Part shown: piece by piece, positions 43,324 through 51,721 of the stretch
Numbering within the stretch: the stretch's first letter is position 1
Layout: every line of letters starts with the position of its first letter
Origin: Prauserella rugosa
GTDB taxonomy: Bacteria; Actinomycetota; Actinomycetes; Mycobacteriales; Pseudonocardiaceae
Direction: 5' to 3'
NCBI RefSeq assembly: GCF_000719975.1
Contig: NZ_JOIJ01000022.1
Coordinates: forward strand, 1-53,292
Length of the DNA stretch: 53,292 bases
Notes under the pieces: generated by a model
The model's database searches: none
Told to the model about the DNA's origin: nothing
The model's input: the letters and a program-made list of their open reading frames with translations, nothing else
Position numbers and translations under genes: made by a program

Positions 43324-44679
43324 ATGACACAGACGACGTGGACCCTCATCGCAGCGGCCCTGTCGATCGGTCTGCTGCTCGGCCTGGTGATCTGGGTCAA
43401 GCTGCAGGCCTTCATCGCGCTGCTGATCGCGAGCATCGGTTTCGGGCTCGCGACCGGCACCAACCCCACCGACCTCGTCGAACTCGTCGTCGAGGAGATG
43501 GGAGGCGGACTCGGCCAGGTGGCGCTCGTCGTCGGGCTCGGCGCCGTGTTCGGCCACGTGCTCCAACGCGCGGGCGCGGCCGAACAGCTCGCGTCGACGC
43601 TGATCAACCGGTTCTCCGAACGGAACGTCGCGTGGGGACTGGGCTTCGCCGGGTTCCTCGTGTCGATCGCGGTGTTCATCGACGTGGCGATCGTGATCCT
43701 CGTACCGATGCTGTACACGATCGCCAAACGGACCGGGAAATCCCTGCTGTACTACGGAATCCCGTTGTGTGCGGGCGTGAGTGTGACCCACACGTTCATC
43801 CCGCCGACGCCGGGACCGATCGCCACCGCCGGCGTGATGAACGCCGACCTCGGCCTGGTGATCCTGTTCGGTGTGCTGTGCGGCCTTCCCGCCATGGCGG
43901 TGGCCGGCCCCATCTTCGGCCGCTGGATCTCGAAGAAGATCTTCGTGCCGGTGCCGGAGGAACTGGACGCCTCGCGCGAGGACGGCGAGCGTGACCCGAA
44001 CACCCTGCCGCGCTTCGGTGCCGTCGTCGGGGCACTGCTGCTCCCGCTGGTGCTGATCCTGGCGGGCACGACCAGCGAGGCGGTGCTCCCCGAGGGCAAC
44101 ACCGCGCGCACTGTCATCGCCTTCATCGGCCACCCGGTGATCGCCCTGCTGCTGACGTGCCTGTACACGCTGTACTTCTTCGGCGTCCGCCGGGGCTCCA
44201 CCAGGGAGGACCTGCAGAAGATGACCACGTCGGCCCTGGGCCCGGCAGGCGTCATCATCCTCATCACCGGAGCGGGCAGCGTCTTCGGCGGTCTGCTCGT
44301 CGACTCGGGGATGGGCGACGTGCTCGCCGACTGGATGAGCGACATGAACATGCCGCTCGTGCTGTTCGGCTTCATCACCGCGTCGATCATCCGCATCTCG
44401 CAGGGCTCGGGCACCGTCGCCATGATCACCGGCGCGACGCTGACCGCACCGGTGGCGTCGACGATCGGCGCCAGCGACTCGGTCGTCGCGTTGACCTGCA
44501 TCGCCATCGCCAGCGGTGCGGCCGCGTTCTCCCACGTGAACGACTCGGGCTTCTGGATGGCGAACCGCTACTTCGGGATGTCGGTGGCCGACACGCTCAA
44601 GTCGTGGACGGTGATGAAGACGATCGTGGGCGTCACCGGCTGTGGTGTCGCGCTCACCCTGAGCGCCTTCGTCGGCTGA
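43324..44679 (+). CDS. GntP-family gluconate/sugar-acid permease
   Basis: 451 residues, about 12 membrane helices, proton-coupled uptake of gluconate-like acids. Family motifs include GLGAVFGHVLQRAGAAEQLA, THTFIPPTPGPIATAGVMNADLG (the conserved substrate-site loop), RISQGSGTVAMITGATL and HVNDSGFWMANRYFGMS. It lies 57 bp after the dehydratase in the same direction and should import its substrate. Followed by a long palindrome that ends the transcript. Confidence 0.92.
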   Translation: MTQTTWTLIAAALSIGLLLGLVIWVKLQAFIALLIASIGFGLATGTNPTDLVELVVEEMGGGLGQVALVVGLGAVFGHVLQRAGAAEQLASTLINRFSERNVAWGLGFAGFLVSIAVFIDVAIVILVPMLYTIAKRTGKSLLYYGIPLCAGVSVTHTFIPPTPGPIATAGVMNADLGLVILFGVLCGLPAMAVAGPIFGRWISKKIFVPVPEELDASREDGERDPNTLPRFGAVVGALLLPLVLILAGTTSEAVLPEGNTARTVIAFIGHPVIALLLTCLYTLYFFGVRRGSTREDLQKMTTSALGPAGVIILITGAGSVFGGLLVDSGMGDVLADWMSDMNMPLVLFGFITASIIRISQGSGTVAMITGATLTAPVASTIGASDSVVALTCIAIASGAAAFSHVNDSGFWMANRYFGMSVADTLKSWTVMKTIVGVTGCGVALTLSAFVG

Positions 44680-44688
44680 TACCCCGAA

Positions 44689-44741
44689 GCTCCCAAGGGC
44701 CCTATGGTCGCGTTCAACGCGACCATAGGGCCCTTGGGAGC
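44689..44741. repeat. 53-bp near-perfect palindrome, dispersed-repeat-like terminator
   Basis: Two 26-bp arms (44689-44714 and 44716-44741) are perfectly complementary with a single central base. Key parts are GCTCCCAAGGGCCCTATGG in the left arm and its complement. It begins 9 bp after the permease stop. From memory, sequences of this kind (encoding [15 protein letters not shown] when read through) recur in Amycolatopsis-like genomes, so it may be a mobile palindromic repeat that now works as a terminator. Confidence 0.8.
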
Positions 44742-44892
44742 ACCTTCACGGGGTGGGAATGCCTGGTGGGGGTGGTGCGTTGAAGTGCGTGTCGGGCCGT
44801 CTGGCAGAATTAGCCCGCTGACGTCCGGCTCCGGTTCACCTTCGCCCGCAGGAACGACGCGGGAGGACCCGGAGCCACAGAGAGAGGACACC

Positions 44893-45120
44893 ATGAAGAG
44901 CGGTATTCACCCGAACTACGTCGTGACCGAGGTCGTGTGCGGCTGCGGCAACACCTTCAGCACCCGGAGCACGCGCGAGTCCGGCCACATCTACGTCGAG
45001 ATCTGCTCGGCGTGCCACCCGTTCTACACCGGTAAGCAGAAGATTCTGGACACCGGTGGCCGCGTCGCCCGCTTCGAGGCGCGCTACGGCAAGCGGGACA
45101 AGAAGTCCGGCGCCAAGTAG
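44893..45120 (+). CDS. rpmE: 50S ribosomal protein L31 (zinc-binding form)
   Basis: 75 residues. [27 protein letters not shown] and [23 protein letters not shown] give the CxC (16, 18) and CxxC (37, 40) zinc ligands of the C+ form, which is replaced by a C- paralog under zinc limitation in many actinobacteria. ATG 44893 follows GAGAGGA. prfA follows after 129 bp. Confidence 0.96.
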   Translation: MKSGIHPNYVVTEVVCGCGNTFSTRSTRESGHIYVEICSACHPFYTGKQKILDTGGRVARFEARYGKRDKKSGAK

Positions 45121-45249
45121 CTTCACCGACGGCGCCCGTGTCCGCCCCTGTGGCGGATGCGGGCGCCGTTCTCTGTTCCGGCGGACGCTCCGCCGGCAGG
45201 GTCCGCCGGGCTCGTCCCGGTAGTCGGTGATCGAACAAGGAGCAGTGCA

Positions 45250-46320
45250 GTGGAATCAGCGTCCCTTCAGGGGCTGCTCGACGAGTACGCCGAGCTCGAG
45301 ACCGCCCTCGGCGACCCGTCCGTGCACGCCGACCAGACGCGGGCGCGCAAACTGGGCAGGCGTTACGCCGAGCTGTCGCCGGTCGTGAAGACCGTGAACG
45401 AGCTCGAGGGTGCCCGGTCCGACCTCGCCGCGGCCAAGGAGCTGGCCTCCGACGACCCCTCGTTCGCCGAGGAGGCCGCCCAGCTGGAGCAGCGGATCCC
45501 CGAGCTCGAAGCGAAGCTGACCGAACTGCTCCTGCCGCGTGACCCGCACGACGGGGCCGACGTCGTCATGGAGATCAAGTCCGGTGAGGGCGGCGAGGAG
45601 TCGGCGCTGTTCGCGGGCGACCTGCTGCGCATGTACCTGCGCTATGCCGAACGCTACGGCTGGAAGGCCGAGGTTCTCGGCTCCACCGAGTCCGACCTGG
45701 GCGGCTACAAGGACGTCACCGTCTCGATCAAGACCAAGGAACCGACCGCCGACGGCGTGTGGTCGCGGCTGAAGTTCGAGGGCGGGGTGCACCGGGTGCA
45801 GCGCGTGCCCGCGACCGAGTCGCAGGGCCGCATCCACACCTCGGCGGCGGGCGTGCTGATCTATCCCGAACCGGAGGAGGTCGAGGTCGAGGTCGACCCC
45901 AACGACCTGCGCATCGACGTCTTCCGCAGTTCGGGGCCCGGCGGGCAGAGCGTGAACACCACCGACTCCGCCGTGCGCGTCACGCACCTGCCGACCGGCA
46001 TCGTCGTGTCCTGTCAGAACGAGAAGTCGCAGATCCAGAACCGGGCTCGCGCGATCCAGGTGCTCCAGGCCCGGCTGCAGGCGATGGCCGAGGAGGAGGC
46101 CGCGGCCAAGGCCGCCGACGCCCGCCGGTCACAGGTGCGCACGGTCGACCGTTCCGAGCGTGTGCGCACCTACAACTTCCCCGAGAACCGCATTTCCGAT
46201 CACCGCGTCAACTACAAGGCCTACAACCTCGACCAGGTGCTGGACGGCGACCTCGACGGCGTGCTCGACGCGCTGCAGTCGGCCGACCGCGAGGAGCGCC
46301 TCGCCGAATCGCAGTCCTGA
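45250..46320 (+). CDS. prfA: Peptide chain release factor 1
   Basis: 356 residues. Releases peptides at UAA and UAG. The GGQ loop [22 protein letters not shown] (about 228-249) carries the glutamine that PrmC methylates; the PxT-type codon-recognition region, [19 protein letters not shown], is present. GTG 45250 follows AAGGAG. In most relatives prmC follows directly, but here a terminator and an unrelated regulator gene come next. Confidence 0.95.
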   Translation: MESASLQGLLDEYAELETALGDPSVHADQTRARKLGRRYAELSPVVKTVNELEGARSDLAAAKELASDDPSFAEEAAQLEQRIPELEAKLTELLLPRDPHDGADVVMEIKSGEGGEESALFAGDLLRMYLRYAERYGWKAEVLGSTESDLGGYKDVTVSIKTKEPTADGVWSRLKFEGGVHRVQRVPATESQGRIHTSAAGVLIYPEPEEVEVEVDPNDLRIDVFRSSGPGGQSVNTTDSAVRVTHLPTGIVVSCQNEKSQIQNRARAIQVLQARLQAMAEEEAAAKAADARRSQVRTVDRSERVRTYNFPENRISDHRVNYKAYNLDQVLDGDLDGVLDALQSADREERLAESQS

Positions 46321-46341
46321 GGCGACGACGAACGTAGGGTT

Positions 46342-46359
46342 GACGAAACGGTTTTCGTC
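46342..46359 (+). terminator. Hairpin terminator after prfA
   Basis: GACGAAA-CGGT-TTTCGTC makes a 7-bp stem with a tetraloop, immediately followed by TTTCCTTTTCC. It lies 21 bp past the prfA stop. It marks the end of the housekeeping block and the left edge of the acquired cluster. The rest of the spacer (46360-46559) is AT-richer and probably holds the LAL gene promoter. Confidence 0.65.
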
Positions 46360-46559
46360 TTTCCTTTTCCCGGAATTCCTTGCGCCGCAACGAAAATCCT
46401 GTTAGCTGCCGTATTCTCCCGGTCTGGCCAGGTGCCGATGGTCACGACTCGATTGTCGTCGTCGATCGAATTGCACCGTTTCCCGCACTTTCCGGCGCTG
46501 CCTCGTGCATTCTGTCGCCGGAAGGGTCGTTGCCGGAATCGAGTGGAGGAGCGGTGTGC

Positions 46560-49313
46560 ATGGCCCCGCGGGATCGCCGGGCTCAGCTCGACGAGCTCGC
46601 ACGGCTGCTGTCGGCCTGTGGCGAGGGTACGGGCGGTCTGTCCGTCGTCACCGGTTGCCTCGGCAGCGGCAAGACGGATCTGGTGCAACGATTCGCCGAC
46701 GAGGCAGCGGGCAGCGGCGCGCTGACCCTGTACGCCACAGCCGTGTGGAGCGAGGGTTCGTTACCGGGCGGCGTGCTGGACCAGCTCTTCCGCGGAGCTC
46801 GGCTGCCACCCGACCTTGCCGATCGCGTAGCCCGGTTGCTGACCTCCCACGCCGAACGCCGAGAGCCGAGCGCTCCGGTGCGTGGGGTGGGCGCCGAGAC
46901 CCGGTTCCTGAACGACCTGGCGAGCCTGCTGCTCGAGCTGTCCCGTGACCGGCCCGTGGTGGTCGTGGTGGACGATCTGCAGTTCGCCGACTCGCTGTCG
47001 CAACAGTTCGTCCTTCACCTGCGGCGCCGACTCTCGTCCGCGCGCATCCTGCTCGTACTCGGCGAATGGGACCTGCCCTATCCGCTGTCGCCCGGTCTCC
47101 GCGCAGGAGGGGGCGCGGTAACCCGCATACGCTTGCGGCGGCTCAACGTCGAGGAGATCACCGAGCAGCTGGCCGAACGGTGGGGCACCGAGCGTGGCCG
47201 GCAGCTGGCCCCCGCCTGGCACGATGTCACCGGAGGTAACCCCGCGCTCGTCGAAGCTCTGCTCGCCGATGCCGCGGCGGACCCTCCGTCCGTCCCTCCA
47301 CAGCCGGGGGAGGCCACGACCGCCGCTGTTCTGGCTGCGTTGCAGCATGTCGGCCTCGTGACCCGCCGGATCGCGCAGGCCATGGTGATCCTCGGTGAGG
47401 ACGGGGAACCGGAGCTCATCGCCCGGCTGGCCGAGGCACGTGTCCATCAGGTCCGGCACGCGATCGAGTTGCTCGGCGCGGCCGGGATCACGTGTGGTCT
47501 CCGCCTGCGTCATCCCGCGCTGGCCGCTGTCATCGCCGACGGCATGGAGGCGACCGAGCGGGCCGAGTGGCATCGGCGAGCGGCCCGCGAGCTCTACCGT
47601 CGGGGCGGGGAGGCCCGCGACATCGCGCGGCACCTGCGCGCGCTGGGCGGTGCGAGCGCCGCCGAGCTGCCCTGGGCGGTGGAGGTGCTGCGGAATGCGG
47701 CCGAGCAGGACCTGCGCGGCGATCGGATCACCGCGGGGATCGCCTCGTTGGAACTGGCCTCGGCACTGGCCGGCGAGCACGATCGGCTCGACACGACCAG
47801 GGAACTCGTCCGCGCGCTGATGCTGACCAGCCCCTCGGCGTCGTCGGCGGTCGTGTTCCCGGTGCGGCGTGAACTCTGCGACGGGGCGCGGCGCGGTCGT
47901 GATCTGCTGATCCTGCTCTGGCTCGGTCTCGGGACGGGCGACGGGGAACTCGTCGATCGGGTGCTCACGCGCTGCCGCGAGATTCCCGAGGCGTTCGACC
48001 CACAGACCACGGCGGAACTCAGAGTGCTGTGCCGGTTCCACGGTGTCGAGGCTGGTGTCGATCTTCCGGCGGGCTGCGATGATGCCGGACTGCCCGACGA
48101 CCCGTGGGTGGAGGTGGCCGAGGCGCTCGGCGGATTCTGGGCCGGGCGGATCGACGTGCGGTCGGTCGATGCCGCGGAACACGTCCTCCGCAGCAGCCGA
48201 CCCGGGGAGACCCCACCGGAAGTGGGGGCGACGGCATTGCTCGTGCTCCTCTATGCCGATACCGATGCCGATACGGATGCCGAGACCGGCGCCGAAACCG
48301 GCGCCGACCGCGATGCCGGTGCCGATGTCGGCCCCGGGGGTCGGGGAGCGCGGGCGGAGCGCTGGTGCCGGCACGTCATCGACAGTGCCGCGGGCCGCGG
48401 AGCGGTGACCTGGCAGGCGGTGTTCGAGGTCGTGCGCGCCCATCTGGCTCTGCGGCGAGGAGCTCCTGCCGAGGCAGAAGCGCTCGCGACCTCGGCGCTG
48501 ACGTTGCTTCCGGCGCAGAGCTGGGGAGCATCGGTCACCTACCCCGTCGGGGTCCGGCTCCTGGCCGCCGCGCAGCTCGGCGACACCGAACGCATCGAGG
48601 AGGCGCTGCGAATCCCGGTTCCCGAACCGGTGTCGGTCAATGCCATGTCGCTGTTCCATCTGCGTGCTCGCGGACACGCGCAGCTTGCACAGGGCCGGGT
48701 CCTGGCGGCCGTGAGTGACTTCCGTGAGTGCGGCAGGCAGATGGAGAAGTGGGGTGCGGACGTGCCGCTCGTCGCCGCATGGCGCGTCGATCTCGCCGAG
48801 GCCAGTGCCGCACTCGGTCGGTACGACACCGCACGGGATCTCCTGATCCGTCAGCTCGAGCATCCGAACACCGACCGCCGAACGCGAGACGTTGCGCTGC
48901 GAATGCTGGCCGGGCTGCCGGAGGGCGATGCCGTTGCCGGGCTGCCGGCCGGGCCGGCCGGCCTGGTGCCGGAAGCCGGTGTCCGGGCCGAAGGGCCGAA
49001 GCTCCGAGACGCGGCGGCGTGCGTCTGTCCGCTTCACGGCGGGCACGCGGACGAGCAGGAGCAGGCCGGGCCGTCGTTGAGCGAGTCCGAGCGGCGGGTG
49101 GTCGAACTGGCCGTGGCCGGGCGGACCAACCGGGAGATCAGCCGTGAGCTGTACATCACCGTGAGCACGGTCGAACAGCATCTGACGCGGGTCTACCGCA
49201 AGTTCGGGGTCGCCGGCCGGGCGCAGCTCGCCGACGTGCTGGGGCCGGACGTGCTGGGGCCGGACGTGCTGGACCGCGATGCCGCTGCCGGCGATCCGGC
49301 CGTGCGGATGTGA
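46560..49313 (+). CDS. LAL-type (LuxR/MalT-like ATPase) transcriptional regulator
   Basis: 917 residues. An N-terminal AAA domain has Walker A TGCLGSGKT (residues 31-39) and Walker B VVVVVDDLQFAD (about 136-147), followed by a helical repeat region and a C-terminal LuxR HTH (SESERRVVELAVAGRTNREISRELYITVSTVEQHLTRVYRKFGV, about 839-882). Such large regulators often activate polyketide and other antibiotic clusters. ATG 46560 is nine bases after GGAGGA; GTG 46554 is an alternative. A short Asp/Thr/Ala/Glu repeat (YADTDADTDAETGAETGADRDAGAD) lies near residues 565-590. The stop is 65 bp from the next gene. Confidence 0.9.
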   Translation: MAPRDRRAQLDELARLLSACGEGTGGLSVVTGCLGSGKTDLVQRFADEAAGSGALTLYATAVWSEGSLPGGVLDQLFRGARLPPDLADRVARLLTSHAERREPSAPVRGVGAETRFLNDLASLLLELSRDRPVVVVVDDLQFADSLSQQFVLHLRRRLSSARILLVLGEWDLPYPLSPGLRAGGGAVTRIRLRRLNVEEITEQLAERWGTERGRQLAPAWHDVTGGNPALVEALLADAAADPPSVPPQPGEATTAAVLAALQHVGLVTRRIAQAMVILGEDGEPELIARLAEARVHQVRHAIELLGAAGITCGLRLRHPALAAVIADGMEATERAEWHRRAARELYRRGGEARDIARHLRALGGASAAELPWAVEVLRNAAEQDLRGDRITAGIASLELASALAGEHDRLDTTRELVRALMLTSPSASSAVVFPVRRELCDGARRGRDLLILLWLGLGTGDGELVDRVLTRCREIPEAFDPQTTAELRVLCRFHGVEAGVDLPAGCDDAGLPDDPWVEVAEALGGFWAGRIDVRSVDAAEHVLRSSRPGETPPEVGATALLVLLYADTDADTDAETGAETGADRDAGADVGPGGRGARAERWCRHVIDSAAGRGAVTWQAVFEVVRAHLALRRGAPAEAEALATSALTLLPAQSWGASVTYPVGVRLLAAAQLGDTERIEEALRIPVPEPVSVNAMSLFHLRARGHAQLAQGRVLAAVSDFRECGRQMEKWGADVPLVAAWRVDLAEASAALGRYDTARDLLIRQLEHPNTDRRTRDVALRMLAGLPEGDAVAGLPAGPAGLVPEAGVRAEGPKLRDAAACVCPLHGGHADEQEQAGPSLSESERRVVELAVAGRTNREISRELYITVSTVEQHLTRVYRKFGVAGRAQLADVLGPDVLGPDVLDRDAAAGDPAVRM

Positions 49314-49378
49314 ACGTTGCGAGACGTCGATCGCCTGTCCACAGGAGAAGGACGCGACCAGAGAAGAAGGAGCTGCCC

Positions 49379-50629
49379 GTGACATCCGAGTCCAGCTGTC
49401 GCATCTGCGGTGAGGCGGTGGCCGAGTTCCTCGACTTCGGAATTCAGCCGTTGTCCGACGCGTTCCGGGAGCCGTCCGACCCTGCCGAGGAGTTCACCTA
49501 TCGGCTGGCGGTGGGACGGTGCGCCGGCTGTGGCATGGTCCAGCTCGTCAACGAGGTGCCTCGGGAGGCCATGTTCCACGACGACTACCCCTACGTCTCG
49601 CGGGGTTCGGCCGTGATGCGCGAGCACTTCGGTGCGCTCGCGCGCCGATTCCTGGAGACGGAGTTGGCCGGTGAGGACCCGTTCATCGTGGAGCTGGGCT
49701 CCAACGACGGGACGATGCTCGCGACCGTCGCCGCCGCGGGGGTACGGCATCTCGGGGTGGAGCCCTCGGGCGATGTCGCCGACCTGTCCGCGGCCGAAGG
49801 TGTCCGCGTGCGCAAGGACTTCTTCGAGGAGTCGACCGCGCTGCAGATCGCCGAGTCCGACGGCCTGGCCGACGTCATCTACGCGGCCAACACGCTGTGC
49901 CACATCCCCTACATGGATTCCATCCTGGCCGGTGTGCGGGCGTTGCTGAAGCCGCACGGGGTGTTCGTGTTCGAGGATCCCTACCTCGGCGACATCGTCG
50001 AGCGGACCTCGTTCGACCAGATCTACGACGAGCACTTCTTTCTCTTCAGCGCCCGCAGTGTCGACGAGATGGCCCGCAGGCACGGGCTCGAGCTCGTGGA
50101 CGTCGAGCACCTGGAGGTGCACGGGGGCGAACTGCGCTACACCCTCGCGCTGCCCGGGGCGCGGCGGCGTTCGGAGGCCGTCGGCCGGTGGCTGTCCACC
50201 GAGGACTCGGCGAGGCTGGGCGAGCAGGACGTGTTGGAGGAGTTCGCCGCGCGAGTGCATGCCGTGCGCGACGATCTCGTGTCCCTGCTGAGCCGTCTGC
50301 GCGACGAGGGCAGTCGCGTCGTCGGCTACGGTGCCACGGCCAAGAGCGCCACCGTCACCAACTTCTGCGGTATCGGGCCCGAGCTCGTCGAATTCGTGTG
50401 TGACACGACGCCGGCCAAACAGGGCAGGCTGACGCCCGGCTCGCACATCCCGGTCCGGCCGCCGGAGGCGTTCCGCGGCGGTGACGGTGGTGCCGGAGGA
50501 AACGGATATCCCCCGTACGCGTTGCTGTTCGCGTGGAACCACGCCGAGGAGATCATGGCCAAGGAGCAGGCCTTCCGCGAAGCCGGGGGCCGCTGGATCC
50601 TGTACGTGCCGACGGTGCGTGTGGTGTGA
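49379..50629 (+). CDS. NDP-sugar C-methyltransferase (TylCIII/EryBIII-like)
   Basis: 416 residues. An N-terminal zinc-binding domain with Cys7, Cys10, Cys48 and Cys51 (CRIC...CAGC), the SAM site FIVELGSNDGTMLA, and the C-terminal Methyltransf_14-type domain (VVGYGATAKSATVTNFCGIGPELVEFVCDTTPAKQG). The family adds a methyl to C3 of NDP-4-keto-2,6-dideoxyhexoses, as in mycarose. GTG 49379 follows AAGGAG. It overlaps the ketoreductase gene by four bases. Confidence 0.9.
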   Translation: MTSESSCRICGEAVAEFLDFGIQPLSDAFREPSDPAEEFTYRLAVGRCAGCGMVQLVNEVPREAMFHDDYPYVSRGSAVMREHFGALARRFLETELAGEDPFIVELGSNDGTMLATVAAAGVRHLGVEPSGDVADLSAAEGVRVRKDFFEESTALQIAESDGLADVIYAANTLCHIPYMDSILAGVRALLKPHGVFVFEDPYLGDIVERTSFDQIYDEHFFLFSARSVDEMARRHGLELVDVEHLEVHGGELRYTLALPGARRRSEAVGRWLSTEDSARLGEQDVLEEFAARVHAVRDDLVSLLSRLRDEGSRVVGYGATAKSATVTNFCGIGPELVEFVCDTTPAKQGRLTPGSHIPVRPPEAFRGGDGGAGGNGYPPYALLFAWNHAEEIMAKEQAFREAGGRWILYVPTVRVV

Positions 50630-51597
50630 CCGCCCCGGACATGACCGGACTGCGCGTCGTGGTGCTCGGCGGGACGGGGTTCGTCGGGTCGGCGGTGGCG
50701 GACCGGTTCGTCAGGGCGGGAGCAACGGTCCGGTCGGTGTCCAGGGGCGGAGCGGCATCGGTGTCCGGAGTGGATGTCGTCGCCGCGGATCTGACCCGGC
50801 CCGGTGCGGTAGCCAGGGCGGTCGCGGGCGCGGACGTGATCGCCTCGCTCGTGCTCTACACCGGCAGCGGAAGCTACCGGGTGGGCGCCGAGCACGCCGA
50901 GGCGGCCGCGGAGGTGAATGTCGAGGTCGCGCACGCGGTGTCGGGCGCGGTGGGCTCCGGCGGTGGGCCGACGGTCCTGTGGGCCGGGTCGACCTCCCAG
51001 GTCGGCGCGGGTGCGGGTGAACGGATCAGCGTCGACGGCAGCGAGCCCGACCGGCCCACCACCGAGTACGACCGGCAGAAGTGCGCCGCCGAGGCGCATG
51101 TACTCGGCGCGGGCGGGATCAGCCTGCGGCTGCCGACCGTGTACGGCCGTTCCCCCGGCGGTCTGGACCGCGGCGTGGTCACGGCGATGATCCGCAGGGC
51201 CGTCGCAGGTCAGGCCCTGACCGTGTGGGGCGAGGGAGGCATGCTGCGGGACCTGGTGGCGGTCGACGACGTGGCGCGGGCGTTCGTCACGGCCGCGGCG
51301 CACGCACCCCGCCTCGCAGGCAGGAAGTGGGTGCTGGGCTCGGACCGCGGCGTCAGTGTGCGGGACCTGTTCGAGAGGATCGCCCACGCTGTCGCCGCGC
51401 ACGCGAACAGGGCACCGGTTCCGGTCGTGTCCGTGCCGCCCCCGGCTCACGCTACGGACATGGATCTGCGCGGCCTCGTCGCCGACCCGTCCGCGTTCCG
51501 CGCAGTGACCGGCTGGCGCACCGACGTCGACCTCGACGACGGGCTGGCCGAGACCGTTCGAGCGGCGGCACCGGACGGTACGGTCCGGGACCCCTAA
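50626..51597 (+). CDS. NDP-hexose 4-ketoreductase (NAD-dependent epimerase/dehydratase family)
   Basis: 323 residues, extended short-chain dehydrogenase fold. The nucleotide motif GGTGFVG is at residues 15-21; the catalytic Tyr148-x-x-x-Lys152 is in EYDRQK, with WAGSTSQVG supplying the Ser. It resembles TylCIV/EryBIV-type reductases that finish deoxysugar synthesis by reducing the 4-keto group. GTG 50626 overlaps the C-methyltransferase stop. A 124-bp spacer without a gene follows. Confidence 0.85.
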   Translation: MTAPDMTGLRVVVLGGTGFVGSAVADRFVRAGATVRSVSRGGAASVSGVDVVAADLTRPGAVARAVAGADVIASLVLYTGSGSYRVGAEHAEAAAEVNVEVAHAVSGAVGSGGGPTVLWAGSTSQVGAGAGERISVDGSEPDRPTTEYDRQKCAAEAHVLGAGGISLRLPTVYGRSPGGLDRGVVTAMIRRAVAGQALTVWGEGGMLRDLVAVDDVARAFVTAAAHAPRLAGRKWVLGSDRGVSVRDLFERIAHAVAAHANRAPVPVVSVPPPAHATDMDLRGLVADPSAFRAVTGWRTDVDLDDGLAETVRAAAPDGTVRDP

Positions 51598-51721
51598 ACC
51601 CGCGGATAGGGGGAACGTACGGATTGACCGGCCCGGGTACGCCTCGTGAAGCTGGCAGACACCGGTCCCTCGCACGTCGGCGCCGCCTCGGGCCGGCTCC
51701 ACTCGGCGGAGGAGTAGTTCT

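Noticed and set aside
41494..44535. A 1013-codon open frame antisense to the dehydratase and GntP genes
   Set aside because: It mirrors two well-conserved genes, has no protein-like pattern (rich in His, Arg, Asp and Gly), and is typical of antisense frames in high-GC DNA.
46761..49385. An 874-codon open frame antisense to the LAL regulator
   Set aside because: The plus-strand gene has Walker and LuxR motifs; the antisense product has none and low-complexity composition.
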